Shown: positions 1 through 5,639, numbered from the stretch's first letter. The stretch: 6,276 bases of DNA from Fimbriimonadaceae bacterium (GCA_947447315.1 CANFJD010000163.1:1-6276); one strand, 5' to 3'. Numbers and translations: made by a program. Notes: generated from the letters alone by a model not told the origin.

Positions 1-642
1 CTGGCCGCATGCTGTCTGAGTTTGCTCCACTGGCTCGCCACCCAGATTTACCGGATTGATCAGGTGATCAGCGGTATGGCGATTAATGCAACCGCTGCCG
101 GTGCCACGAATTTCCTCAATCAGAAGTTTGCTTCTGGAGCATCCTCCACGGTTTTTCCCGAGCTGCCATATCAAGCGCTAGCCATGGTCGCGGTGATAGC
201 GGTAGCGGTTATAGCGAGTAGAACCCGGTACGGGCTACACCTAATGGCGGTCGGCGCCGATCCGGCTAAAGCGCGTCTCGTGGGGCTGAATCCGGTTAAG
301 ATTCGGCTTTTCGCTGCCATCGCTACTGGATTATTTACCGGGCTCGCGGGGAATTATCTCGTCGCCGAAACCGGCGTTTTTACCGACAACATGACCGCGG
401 GGCGGGGATACATTGCTCTGGCCGCTCTCATTTTGGCGGGATGGCGTCCACTACCCGGTTTGGTCGCGGCTCTCATCTTCGGATTTTTAAGCGCGCTTAG
501 TATCAAACTACAGGGACAAGCGGTGGTGGGAGTTGTTTTGCCCGGAGAATTCTGGACTTCCGTTCCGTATTTGCTTACCGTTTTAGCAATGGCCGGATTT
601 GTGGCGCGCAGTCGCACCCCCGCCGGATTAGGAAAATTTTAA
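1..642 (+). CDS. ABC transporter permease, nucleoside/simple-sugar type (3' part; 5' end outside window)
   Basis: This is the C-terminal part of an inner-membrane permease of the BPD_transp_2 family, of the kind that works with a BmpA-like lipoprotein to import nucleosides or simple sugars (YufQ/NupQ-like). The frame is open from base 1, so 213 residues are visible of the roughly 300 usual for the family; the TTG at 22 is inside the gene and is not taken as its start. Visible family signatures are DQVISGMAIN near the beginning, the cytoplasmic coupling-loop stretch TRYGLHLMAVGADPAKA followed by GL, and the block NMTAGRGYIALAALILAGW ahead of a final FG-containing helix. About five hydrophobic segments can be seen. 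The partner ATPase, second permease and binding protein should lie upstream. The family call is firm; the substrate (nucleoside, sugar or other) is inferred from family resemblance only. Confidence 0.9.
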   Translation: MAACCLSLLHWLATQIYRIDQVISGMAINATAAGATNFLNQKFASGASSTVFPELPYQALAMVAVIAVAVIASRTRYGLHLMAVGADPAKARLVGLNPVKIRLFAAIATGLFTGLAGNYLVAETGVFTDNMTAGRGYIALAALILAGWRPLPGLVAALIFGFLSALSIKLQGQAVVGVVLPGEFWTSVPYLLTVLAMAGFVARSRTPAGLGKF

Positions 643-645
643 TCG

Positions 646-1794
646 ATGGAATACGACCCGACTCCAGAATTGTTGAAGCTAATCGATCAGCAGCCGCGAC
701 TTCCCTACGCGGTCACCATTGACACGCGCGTTGGAGTCGACCGCCGGAAAGTAGGAAGCATTGGGTTGGTAGCCAGAGCTGACGGATCGGTGCAGCTTCG
801 GATCCAAAAGTCCGCCGACACGGAGCAAGATCGGCTGGATTACCTGTATGAATTTCAAACGAACTCACTCGTCGCGGCGGATCGTTTGGCGCATGAGTAT
901 CTTCGCCGTTCGATCGTTCCCACGGCTACCTGGGATAGAAAGCTCGCCGACATTCTCGGGACAAGCCGCGATCCCATTCTACTTGTGCTTGATCGAAACT
1001 TCGCCCGTTCCCAGATGAAGATTGCGGCGAAGCAAGGATCGTGGACGCGAAGCAAGACCTCCGACGGGTTCGTCTATCGAAACAGCCTTGGAAGGTTTTT
1101 TACCGCCGACTCTAGCGGCCGATTAACCGGCATCTCAATTGGTTCTGGAAGTAGGTTGGTTCAGTACTCCTACAACTGGAAGGTGAAAACGCCCTGGATT
1201 TCCCCGCTGCTGGCCTCCGATTCAATTTCAGTGAGTTCGTTCGTGCAAAAGCGCCCCCTTCCCGCCAGTGATACTCCGACGGAAGAGACGGTGCGGCAAA
1301 TGTTACGAGCTCACCAACGGTTTGCTAACGGAACGATCGAAAATGACAATGTCCAAATTTTGCTGCGGCGCCCAGCGATTGGAGAATCTACCTCCAGCGG
1401 AGGCTGGATCTTTGATGGCACTCGGTTATCGATCAAAGACGCCAAGGGTAAATATCGATTCCAAAGAACGATGCGGCGCGATGACGTTCTCCCTTCCCTA
1501 GCGAAATTCGACGTCACCGTCAATCCATATTCCCGCAATCTCCTGGCTCGGCAAATCCCCTTTCGAGACTTCTTTCTCGGACTAACCCGAATGCGGACCT
1601 TGGGCAAAATAGGATCGGGCAATCAAGCGATGTCAATCGTTCAAGCCACCGGTCCCGGACGAAAACTGACTCTCACGATTGGATCTGATTTCTTAGTGCG
1701 AGAAACAGAGTACGTTCTAGAAACGGCTCGGGGCCCCATCACAAGCGACCTAAAGTATCGGTACTCGAAATCGGCCCCGTCAATGAATCGGTAA
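646..1794 (+). CDS. Uncharacterised 382-residue protein, possibly two LolA-like halves
   Basis: I do not recognise this protein. It starts at ATG 646, three bases after the permease stop and in the same frame, with AGGAAA at 630-635 as a somewhat distant ribosome-binding site, so it is probably co-transcribed and translationally coupled. No upstream extension is possible past the permease TAA. It has no signal peptide and no membrane segment, so it is predicted cytoplasmic. The composition is rich in short alternating beta-like stretches (for example GRFFTADSSGRLTGISIGSG) with amphipathic helices near residues 5-15 and 213-227. Residues about 1-185 and 210-375 have the same order of elements: helix, strands, a short hydrophobic helix (DPILLVLDRNF, then FRDFFLGLTRM), and terminal strands ending in QYSYNW or DLKYRYS. 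This loosely recalls LolA/outer-membrane lipoprotein-sorting folds, which normally carry a signal peptide. The gene is real by length and context; the function is unknown. Confidence 0.75.
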   Translation: MEYDPTPELLKLIDQQPRLPYAVTIDTRVGVDRRKVGSIGLVARADGSVQLRIQKSADTEQDRLDYLYEFQTNSLVAADRLAHEYLRRSIVPTATWDRKLADILGTSRDPILLVLDRNFARSQMKIAAKQGSWTRSKTSDGFVYRNSLGRFFTADSSGRLTGISIGSGSRLVQYSYNWKVKTPWISPLLASDSISVSSFVQKRPLPASDTPTEETVRQMLRAHQRFANGTIENDNVQILLRRPAIGESTSSGGWIFDGTRLSIKDAKGKYRFQRTMRRDDVLPSLAKFDVTVNPYSRNLLARQIPFRDFFLGLTRMRTLGKIGSGNQAMSIVQATGPGRKLTLTIGSDFLVRETEYVLETARGPITSDLKYRYSKSAPSMNR

Positions 1795-1807
1795 CCTGGC
1801 CTGAGGC

Positions 1808-2278
1808 TTAAGGAACGAGTTCGTGCAGCTCGGTCATGTATGCGCTCACCTGCTCAATATGGTAGAGGTCATGCCCGTGAAGACTGCAGAGGAGGTCTGC
1901 AATGCTCATCGTGCCCAGACTCGGATGAACGATGGTATTGCTCCACTTTTCTTCTGGAAGCGACTCGATGTACAAAATCGTTTCCCGTCGGCGAGTGGCA
2001 AAGGTATCAATCTCGTGGCGAATGCTCTTTCCAGCATAGTTTTTCTCAATCGCACGAGCCTCCTCGTCGAAATTCTCAATCGTCGATCCGGGCTTCTCCG
2101 ATGCAATGACGAGCCGGTCGAGCACCGTTTCCTCGAAATCGGCTAAGTGAGCCACCATCTCGGCAAGCGTGAACCGATCAGGAGCGAGTTGCTCGCCGAA
2201 TCGTTCCATCGGGACTTCGTCGACGATGCGTTCCAAAATAACCGGAGTGTGTCGGATAGCTAGCGCGTATGGACTCAT
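1808..2278 (-). CDS. DinB/YfiT-family putative metal-dependent four-helix protein
   Basis: The 156-residue product matches the DinB/YfiT superfamily, small four-helix-bundle proteins that usually bind a divalent metal through three histidines. Characterised members include bacillithiol- or mycothiol-dependent thiol transferases and DNA-damage-inducible proteins. The expected triad is visible: His44 in MVAHLADFEE, and His136 and His140 in the C-terminal GHDLYHIEQV motif, which is the family's most conserved segment. The N-terminal half also shows the typical start with RFTLAEMVAHLADFE. Length is normal for the family. The ATG at 2278 has no good Shine-Dalgarno sequence upstream. The gene is convergent with the unknown gene before it (13-base gap, no terminator seen) and divergent from the superoxide dismutase (about 106 bases between starts). 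The family assignment is strong; the substrate and thiol cofactor cannot be told from sequence. Confidence 0.88.
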   Translation of the reverse strand: MSPYALAIRHTPVILERIVDEVPMERFGEQLAPDRFTLAEMVAHLADFEETVLDRLVIASEKPGSTIENFDEEARAIEKNYAGKSIRHEIDTFATRRRETILYIESLPEEKWSNTIVHPSLGTMSIADLLCSLHGHDLYHIEQVSAYMTELHELVP

Positions 2279-2357
2279 GCCAACACCAATCTACCAGTAA
2301 TTTCGCCGTTCGGGAAGCCAGTCCCAATTAGACTTTTTGAACCATTGCCGCAGTCTT

Positions 2358-2365
2358 AGGAGGGG
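2358..2365 (+). promoter_or_regulatory. Strong but mis-spaced Shine-Dalgarno ahead of the SOD gene
   Basis: AGGAGGGG is a near-perfect anti-16S match, but 21 bases separate AGGAGG from the ATG at 2385. The only start-like codon at proper distance is TTG 2371, which is in a different frame from the dismutase. No in-frame start lies between the two. Confidence 0.5.
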
Positions 2366-2384
2366 TAGGCTTGATCAAAGCGGA

Positions 2385-3110
2385 ATGGAAAGTTCAATCA
2401 CTCGTCGGCGTTTCTTTAAAGGCGCGGCCGCATTGGGTGCCGGAGCTTCGCTGTCTCCTTGGCTTTCTAGACCCCGCTTATCTAAGGAAAATAAAATGGA
2501 ACCCAAGCTTGTTCACGTACCGACTGAAGCCGACATTGCAAAAGCACTTCACACCGATGGTAAGGGAATTTCTGCCGCAACGCATAAGGCGCATCTCACG
2601 TTGTGGCAAGGATATGCCAACAAGACCAACGAGATTCGTAAGGCGCTCGCTGAACTCGACACGGATCCAACTAAGGGAAATCAGATCTACAGCCAAACGC
2701 GAGCGCTGAAAGTTAACTACGCCTTTGCCTACGGGGGATACATCAACCACAACGTCTACTTTGGAACCTTAGGTGGCAACGGCGGCCCGGCAACGGGCGA
2801 TCTCGCCACGTTGATCAACGAGGCGTATGGCAGTTTCGAAAAGTGGAAAGCGGATTTGAAAATCACGGGAATCTCCAGCCGCGGATGGGCCTTCGTCGGT
2901 TACGACGAAGACGAGCAACGAATCCACAATTATGCGGGCGACGCTCAGGATACATTCCCTGCATGGAACAATCGGCTGGTTCTAGCGCTGGACGTGTACG
3001 AGCACGCTTACTTTTTGGATCACCAGACTGCGCGCGCAAAGTACATCGATGCCTGGTTTGAGAACTTGGATTGGGATGCCGCGAACGCATTGCTCGCAAA
3101 AAGCAGGTAA
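2385..3110 (+). CDS. Fe/Mn-family superoxide dismutase with Tat signal peptide
   Basis: The enzyme converts superoxide to oxygen and hydrogen peroxide. From ATG 2385 it has 241 residues. Residues 6-12 (TRRRFFK) plus the hydrophobic GAAALGAGASL form a twin-arginine signal, so the folded, metal-loaded enzyme is probably exported; no clear AxA cleavage site follows, so it may stay membrane-anchored. The catalytic domain starts near residue 40. Expected metal ligands are His70, His122 (in YINHNVYF), Asp203 and His207 (in ALDVYEHAYF); Tyr77 corresponds to the active-site gateway tyrosine. The second-sphere positions read Gly118 and Gln188, the pattern of Mn-type rather than Fe-type enzymes, so Mn or cambialistic use is likely. 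The AGGAGGGG at 2358-2365 is too far from 2385, whereas the internal Met38 (ATG 2496) has a well-spaced site. The gene is followed by a strong terminator and looks monocistronic. I chose 2385 because it places the Tat motif at its usual distance from the N-terminus. Confidence 0.93.
   Translation: MESSITRRRFFKGAAALGAGASLSPWLSRPRLSKENKMEPKLVHVPTEADIAKALHTDGKGISAATHKAHLTLWQGYANKTNEIRKALAELDTDPTKGNQIYSQTRALKVNYAFAYGGYINHNVYFGTLGGNGGPATGDLATLINEAYGSFEKWKADLKITGISSRGWAFVGYDEDEQRIHNYAGDAQDTFPAWNNRLVLALDVYEHAYFLDHQTARAKYIDAWFENLDWDAANALLAKSR
2484..2498 (+). promoter_or_regulatory. Internal ribosome-binding site and alternative ATG for a signal-less SOD
   Basis: AAGGAAA at 2484-2490 sits seven bases (counted from AGGA) ahead of ATG 2496, in frame with the dismutase. 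Starting here gives a 204-residue product that drops exactly the Tat region and keeps the whole catalytic domain, whose length is typical of cytoplasmic Fe/Mn SODs. Spacing and position are seen directly; use as a start is inferred. Confidence 0.45.
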
Positions 3111-3133
3111 GTCTCAGACGTGCATGTAACCGG

Positions 3134-3162
3134 TTGGCTGGCAGATCGCCAGCCAATTTTTT
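3134..3162 (+). terminator. Intrinsic terminator of the SOD gene
   Basis: There is a perfect 9-bp stem, TTGGCTGGC (3134-3142) pairing with GCCAGCCAA (3148-3156), a five-base loop and a run of six T (3157-3162), 24 bases past the SOD stop codon. On the minus strand the stem is not followed by a T-run, so it should act only on plus-strand transcription. Confidence 0.93.
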
Positions 3163-3354
3163 AACCAAGTAAAAGAACCTTCGGACTGCCGGTACGCGTT
3201 GGCTTCTGATCGACCGGATGAACAACGCAATATTGGCCTTTGTACCGTTCCCCTTGGAATCTTTGGTAAACAAAATCACGTCGGCTTCATATCTTTCCGC
3301 CAGCACGAAGGTGGTGGGCTTTCCATGTTGAAGAAGCTGAGTCTTCTTGGTCAC
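3163..3354 (-). pseudogene. Possible decayed gene fragment (unknown; perhaps prepilin-like C-terminal part)
   Basis: On the minus strand, from the GTG at 3354, the translation looks protein-like for about 60 residues: it begins with VTKKTQLLQHGKPTTFVLAE and continues with RYEADVILFTKDSKGNG. The frame then runs on antisense through the SOD terminator and coding region to 2863, which no real gene would do, and upstream the frame is closed by a stop just before GLPIPHHSGW. The phrase KPTTFVLAERYEAD reminds me of the late part of DUF1559/prepilin-like secreted proteins that are abundant in Armatimonadota and Planctomycetota, but this is an impression without a diagnostic motif. It lies immediately downstream of the GntR-type regulator on the same strand. 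It may equally be non-coding DNA with a chance open frame. Confidence 0.22.
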
Positions 3355-3388
3355 CCAGCCCGAATGATGGGGGATCGGAAGCCCTCAT

Positions 3389-3419
3389 TCGTGTTCGGCC
3401 GAAGTGATAGCCGACACGA
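3389..3419. other. Imperfect inverted repeat / hairpin
   Basis: The left arm TCGTGTTCGGC (3389-3399) pairs with GCCGACACGA (3410-3419) over ten base pairs with one bulged T; the loop is ten bases. There is no T-run on either side, so it is not a classical terminator. It could be a structured RNA end, a protein site or a REP-like relic. Confidence 0.45.
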
Positions 3420-3535
3420 TGAAGTTTAACAGCCAGTAAGTGCATCCCCGAGTGTTGCGACGCGGTGGTATCTTGCGACGATGCAGAAGGCTTTGCCAGG
3501 CAGAATCGCGTGAAGCTGTAGATACATCGACAATT

Positions 3536-3545
3536 GAATCGATAC
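3536..3545. promoter_or_regulatory. Near-palindrome GAATCGATAC, second copy of putative regulator site
   Basis: It matches the palindrome upstream of the GntR-type gene in 9 of 10 positions and shares the nine bases ATCGATACA with it (3538-3546). It begins two bases after the regulator's stop codon in the direction of transcription. A partial third copy (ATCGA with GATAC reversed) lies at 3521-3530. Role as an operator is inferred. Confidence 0.35.
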
Positions 3546-3547
3546 AG

Positions 3548-4717
3548 TCAGGAGAAGTCCACCGCTTCATTTGGGAGCGTGACGGTTGGGAAAAGCATTG
3601 CCACTCGAAAAGGACCGCGGTCGGCAAGATTCCATGTGGCTTTCTCCCAAGCGTCCGTAGGTTCCGTGCCCAGTCGCAAAGCTTCCATGGCCACATGCAT
3701 AACCGAAGCGATGTTCACTACGCTAAATTTCAACGACACGATTTGTCTTTGCCAGGCAAGCAAGATTGGCGACTCAACATTAACGTGAGAAGCGACTTTC
3801 ACGTCACGACCAACCTGCAAACCCATCGCCTGCAATCCCATCAAAAATCCTAGCGCAAACATATCTTCAAGGATAATCACCCCGTCCGGCCGATCAACCT
3901 TGTTCGAGTCGGGGCCATACGCTGCGACGGCAGACCAATATCCCTGCTCTGTCGTGCGAGAGTAAGGGGATCGATGTTGGAATAGTGGAGGCGGATCGGC
4001 ATTTGGAAGCGCGATTTCCGTAAGTCCTTGGGCACGCATCGTGGCTAAAAAGACTTCACGGGACGTTGTATGGCTCGGTCGGTAGAGTGAAACCGTGCGG
4101 CAACCTAGTCTCGCCAGCGCATTCACTCCAAGTTGGCAGGCTTCCAGGTACGCCATGTGGATGTGATACTTCGCTGCGCAGCCAAAGCCGACACTTGGTA
4201 AATCAGCGTCTCGAATCGCATCGAGGACTGCATCGTTTTGACAAACGGAATAAACGCCCGAGAATTTTCGGGATGCAATTGCTTCCGCAAGCGACGTTCC
4301 TAAGAGATCTTGGACCGAAACGGACGACCGTTCCTTTTCAATCGATTGAGTGAAGTGAACCTGCAACGGCGACTCAGTTCCCGCATAAAGATCACGCAAA
4401 GCGTTTACGAGAACCGTCCAAAAGGGCGACGGACTAAGGGCAGCGTCCGAGTCGATTAGCAACAGGGTTGGGCGAGTCCTCGCCGCCGAGGACGAATAAA
4501 TGCCGCTGCCTTGTCGCCGATCAAGTGCCCCTTGACGTTCCAACCGAGAGATCGCAGCCGTAACGGTAGCCTGGCTCACCCCAAATCGGGTCATGAGACC
4601 GCGGACGGACGGCAGTCGAGTATTTGGTTCGGAATTCTCGATTAAGCGAACAAGATGATCAAAGACACGTTCCGACTTACTCGTTGATTTCGATCGATCG
4701 GACGCACCCGTATCCAT
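3548..4717 (-). CDS. GntR-type winged-helix repressor with LacI-like sugar-sensor domain (AraR-like architecture)
   Basis: A 389-residue transcription regulator. Residues about 14-75 form a GntR-type winged helix: SERVFDHLVRLIE, then the typical RLPSVRGLMTRFGVSQATVT recognition segment and the wing RRQGSGIY. Residues about 83-380 resemble the periplasmic-binding-protein-like effector domain of LacI/GalR regulators, with TLLLIDSD opening the fold, KFSGVYSVCQ, LPSVGFG, LGVNALARLGCRTVSLY and the late RPDGVIILEDMFALGFLMGLQ segment. This is the arrangement of Bacillus AraR; such proteins normally bind a sugar or nucleoside and leave the operator. The ATG at 4717 has no Shine-Dalgarno sequence. A perfect palindrome sits 11-20 bases upstream, suggesting autoregulation, with a near-copy past the 3' end. 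No sugar-metabolism gene is adjacent, so the ligand and targets remain open. The gene follows the Fe-S carrier by 63 bases on the same strand but probably has its own control. Confidence 0.88.
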   Translation of the reverse strand: MDTGASDRSKSTSKSERVFDHLVRLIENSEPNTRLPSVRGLMTRFGVSQATVTAAISRLERQGALDRRQGSGIYSSSAARTRPTLLLIDSDAALSPSPFWTVLVNALRDLYAGTESPLQVHFTQSIEKERSSVSVQDLLGTSLAEAIASRKFSGVYSVCQNDAVLDAIRDADLPSVGFGCAAKYHIHMAYLEACQLGVNALARLGCRTVSLYRPSHTTSREVFLATMRAQGLTEIALPNADPPPLFQHRSPYSRTTEQGYWSAVAAYGPDSNKVDRPDGVIILEDMFALGFLMGLQAMGLQVGRDVKVASHVNVESPILLAWQRQIVSLKFSVVNIASVMHVAMEALRLGTEPTDAWEKATWNLADRGPFRVAMLFPTVTLPNEAVDFS

Positions 4718-4727
4718 AGCGCTGAAC

Positions 4728-4737
4728 GTATCGATAC
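4728..4737. promoter_or_regulatory. Putative operator GTATCGATAC upstream of the GntR/LacI-type regulator
   Basis: A perfect 10-bp palindrome with the central CG typical of LacI-family operators lies 11-20 bases before the regulator's ATG, in the place where a ribosome-binding site or early transcript would be. It has a 9/10 copy at 3536-3545. Binding by the adjacent regulator is inferred from position and symmetry. Confidence 0.5.
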
Positions 4738-4780
4738 AATACCCGATGCATCCAGGCTTGCTTACAGTGGTAGTTTCTTT

Positions 4781-5128
4781 CTACTTTGGCGTAAAGCTGG
4801 TGCCGCAACCGCAGGTTTTACCGACATTCGGATTATCGAACTTAAATCCCCCGCCGATAAGATTGCCCGTGTAGTCGAACGTTGCACCCTGAAGAAGGAC
4901 CGCAGATTTCGCGTCGCAAACGATCGTTACTCCGTCGCGCTCGGTCTCCATATCAACTGGCTTTCGGGTGTCATCGAGTTTCATGACGTACTCGAACCCG
5001 CTACATCCCCCGCCTTTAACGCCGATCCGAAGGAACACTCCGGGCCGACCATCCTTGGAGACCAATCGTACCAATTGCGCGATCGCGCGATCGGTGATCG
5101 TTACGGGAAACTCTGCTGCGGTCACCAT
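4781..5128 (-). CDS. A-type iron-sulfur carrier (HesB/IscA/ErpA family)
   Basis: This 115-residue protein belongs to the A-type carriers that receive Fe-S clusters from the scaffold and pass them to target apoproteins in the cytoplasm. The three cluster-binding cysteines are all present: Cys42 in GVKGGGCSGFEY, and Cys106 and Cys108 in the C-terminal CGCGTSF. The conserved block GGGFKFDNPN precedes the last pair, and FDYTGNLIGGGF is also typical. Length is normal for IscA/ErpA. Sequence alone does not separate IscA, ErpA and SufA reliably here, so no symbol is given. The ATG at 5128 has only a weak upstream purine stretch, but it begins 14 bases after the Rrf2-family stop codon, so it is very likely translated from the same message and controlled by that regulator. 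Frame, cysteines and neighbour make this call secure. Confidence 0.95.
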   Translation of the reverse strand: MVTAAEFPVTITDRAIAQLVRLVSKDGRPGVFLRIGVKGGGCSGFEYVMKLDDTRKPVDMETERDGVTIVCDAKSAVLLQGATFDYTGNLIGGGFKFDNPNVGKTCGCGTSFTPK

Positions 5129-5142
5129 TTTTGCTCTGAATC

Positions 5143-5616
5143 TTAAGACGTCGTAAGCGGACGATTTACACGGTCGGAAAATGTCACGTTACTCGAAACG
5201 GGTGCCGATTCAATCAGATCGGCTAAGGAAATTCGATTGACCACGTCATCCACCGCGTGTTGAATGACTTGCCAAACGGATCGAACGCTGCAGTCGACGG
5301 CATGGCGGCAAATATCGACTTGCCCACGATGTCGCTCGCAGAACTCTCCATCGTAGAGTTTGCCGCCGAGAGATTCCAGGACCTGACCAACCGATATTTC
5401 TGCGGCAGGTCGAGCCAGCGTATATCCTCCGGCTTGCCCGCGGGCAGCTAGGATGAATCCATCTTTCCGCAGGATCATGAGCAGCTTTGCCACATGAGTC
5501 TGTGAGAGTGCTTCAGCCCGGCTTATCTCGGGAATGGTGAGGCCACCGGGTTTTCCAGTGCGCGCAATTTGGATAAGGCAACGCAATCCGTACTCCTCCT
5601 GGCTGGAAAATTTCAT
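5143..5616 (-). CDS. Rrf2-family transcription regulator, probable Fe-S sensor (IscR/SufR-like)
   Basis: A 157-residue DNA-binding protein. The ATG at 5616 is preferred over the TTG at 5634 because it begins the family's usual MKFSSQEEYGLRCL and is preceded by AAAGG at six bases. Residues 1-65 form the winged helix, with LTIPEISRAEALSQTHVAKL as recognition region and ARGQAGGYTLARP as wing. Three cysteines follow in the cluster-binding loop, Cys93, Cys103 and Cys109 (EFCERHRG, DICRHAVDCS), then a long dimerisation helix starting at VRSVWQVIQ. The spacing is Cx9Cx5C, longer in the first interval than Cx5Cx5C of E. coli IscR, a pattern I associate with other Fe-S-responsive Rrf2 proteins. The next gene, 14 bases on, encodes an A-type Fe-S carrier, so the pair is probably an Fe-S homeostasis operon under feedback control. 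Nitric oxide or another redox signal is a possible alternative input. Confidence 0.93.
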   Translation of the reverse strand: MKFSSQEEYGLRCLIQIARTGKPGGLTIPEISRAEALSQTHVAKLLMILRKDGFILAARGQAGGYTLARPAAEISVGQVLESLGGKLYDGEFCERHRGQVDICRHAVDCSVRSVWQVIQHAVDDVVNRISLADLIESAPVSSNVTFSDRVNRPLTTS

Positions 5617-5617
5617 T

Positions 5618-5635
5618 CTTGACCTTTTTGTCAAG
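5618..5635. promoter_or_regulatory. Inverted repeat CTTGAC-N6-GTCAAG over the Rrf2 leader: putative autoregulatory operator
   Basis: Perfect six-base arms (5618-5623 and 5630-5635) flank a six-base spacer that contains the Rrf2 gene's AAGG ribosome-binding site. It ends two bases before the ATG and abuts a minus-strand TATACT (5634-5639), so a bound dimer would block both promoter escape and, if structured as RNA, translation start. Confidence 0.55.
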
Positions 5636-5639
5636 TATA
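5634..5639 (-). promoter_or_regulatory. Probable -10 element of the Rrf2-Fe-S carrier operon
   Basis: TATACT on the minus strand matches the TATAAT consensus in five of six bases and lies in the 37-base gap between the release-factor stop and the Rrf2 ATG. It would give a leader of about ten bases. No good -35 is seen 16-18 bases upstream. Confidence 0.4.

Larger units (their letters stand above)
3163..3547. other. Gap between SOD terminator and GntR-family gene, no intact gene
   Basis: No frame on either strand holds a convincing complete gene here. The stretch contains an imperfect hairpin (3389-3419), a protein-like minus-strand segment that may be a gene remnant (about 3163-3354), and a near-copy of the regulator's palindrome (3536-3545). 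No terminator was found for the minus-strand regulator gene that ends at 3548. Confidence 0.6.

Noticed and set aside
22..24. TTG as start of the ABC permease
   Set aside because: The frame is open to base 1 and the family is about 300 residues long; this codon is internal to a truncated gene.
1311..1622. Minus-strand open frame inside the unknown protein gene
   Set aside because: It is a basic, arginine-rich shadow with no family signature, wholly inside a better-supported gene.
1795..1807. Shared terminator between the convergent unknown and DinB genes
   Set aside because: Only 13 bases with a four-base self-complementary stretch and no T-run.
2279..2384. Divergent promoter pair between DinB and SOD genes
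   Set aside because: Promoters must exist nearby, but no -35/-10 pair with acceptable spacing could be picked with confidence.
2371..2709. 112-residue open frame behind the strong Shine-Dalgarno
   Set aside because: Its translation has no recognisable protein character and it lies over the SOD in another frame; kept only as a note on the mis-spaced site.
2863..3354. 163-residue minus-strand open frame as an intact gene
   Set aside because: Most of it lies antisense to the well-supported SOD and crosses its terminator; only the part outside SOD is kept as a possible remnant.
3385..3696. Minus-strand 103-residue open frame overlapping the end of the GntR-type gene
   Set aside because: It overlaps conserved regulator sequence in another frame and has the Cys/Trp/Arg-rich look of a shadow; no start signal.
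5079..5086. GCGATCGC octamer resembling the cyanobacterial HIP1 repeat
   Set aside because: Single copy inside the Fe-S carrier gene, encoding part of a normal TDRAIAQL stretch; no repetition in the window.
5629..5634. TTGACA on the minus strand as a -35 box
   Set aside because: A -10 at 16-18 bases would fall inside the Rrf2 coding region past its ATG; the bases are better explained as an arm of the inverted repeat.
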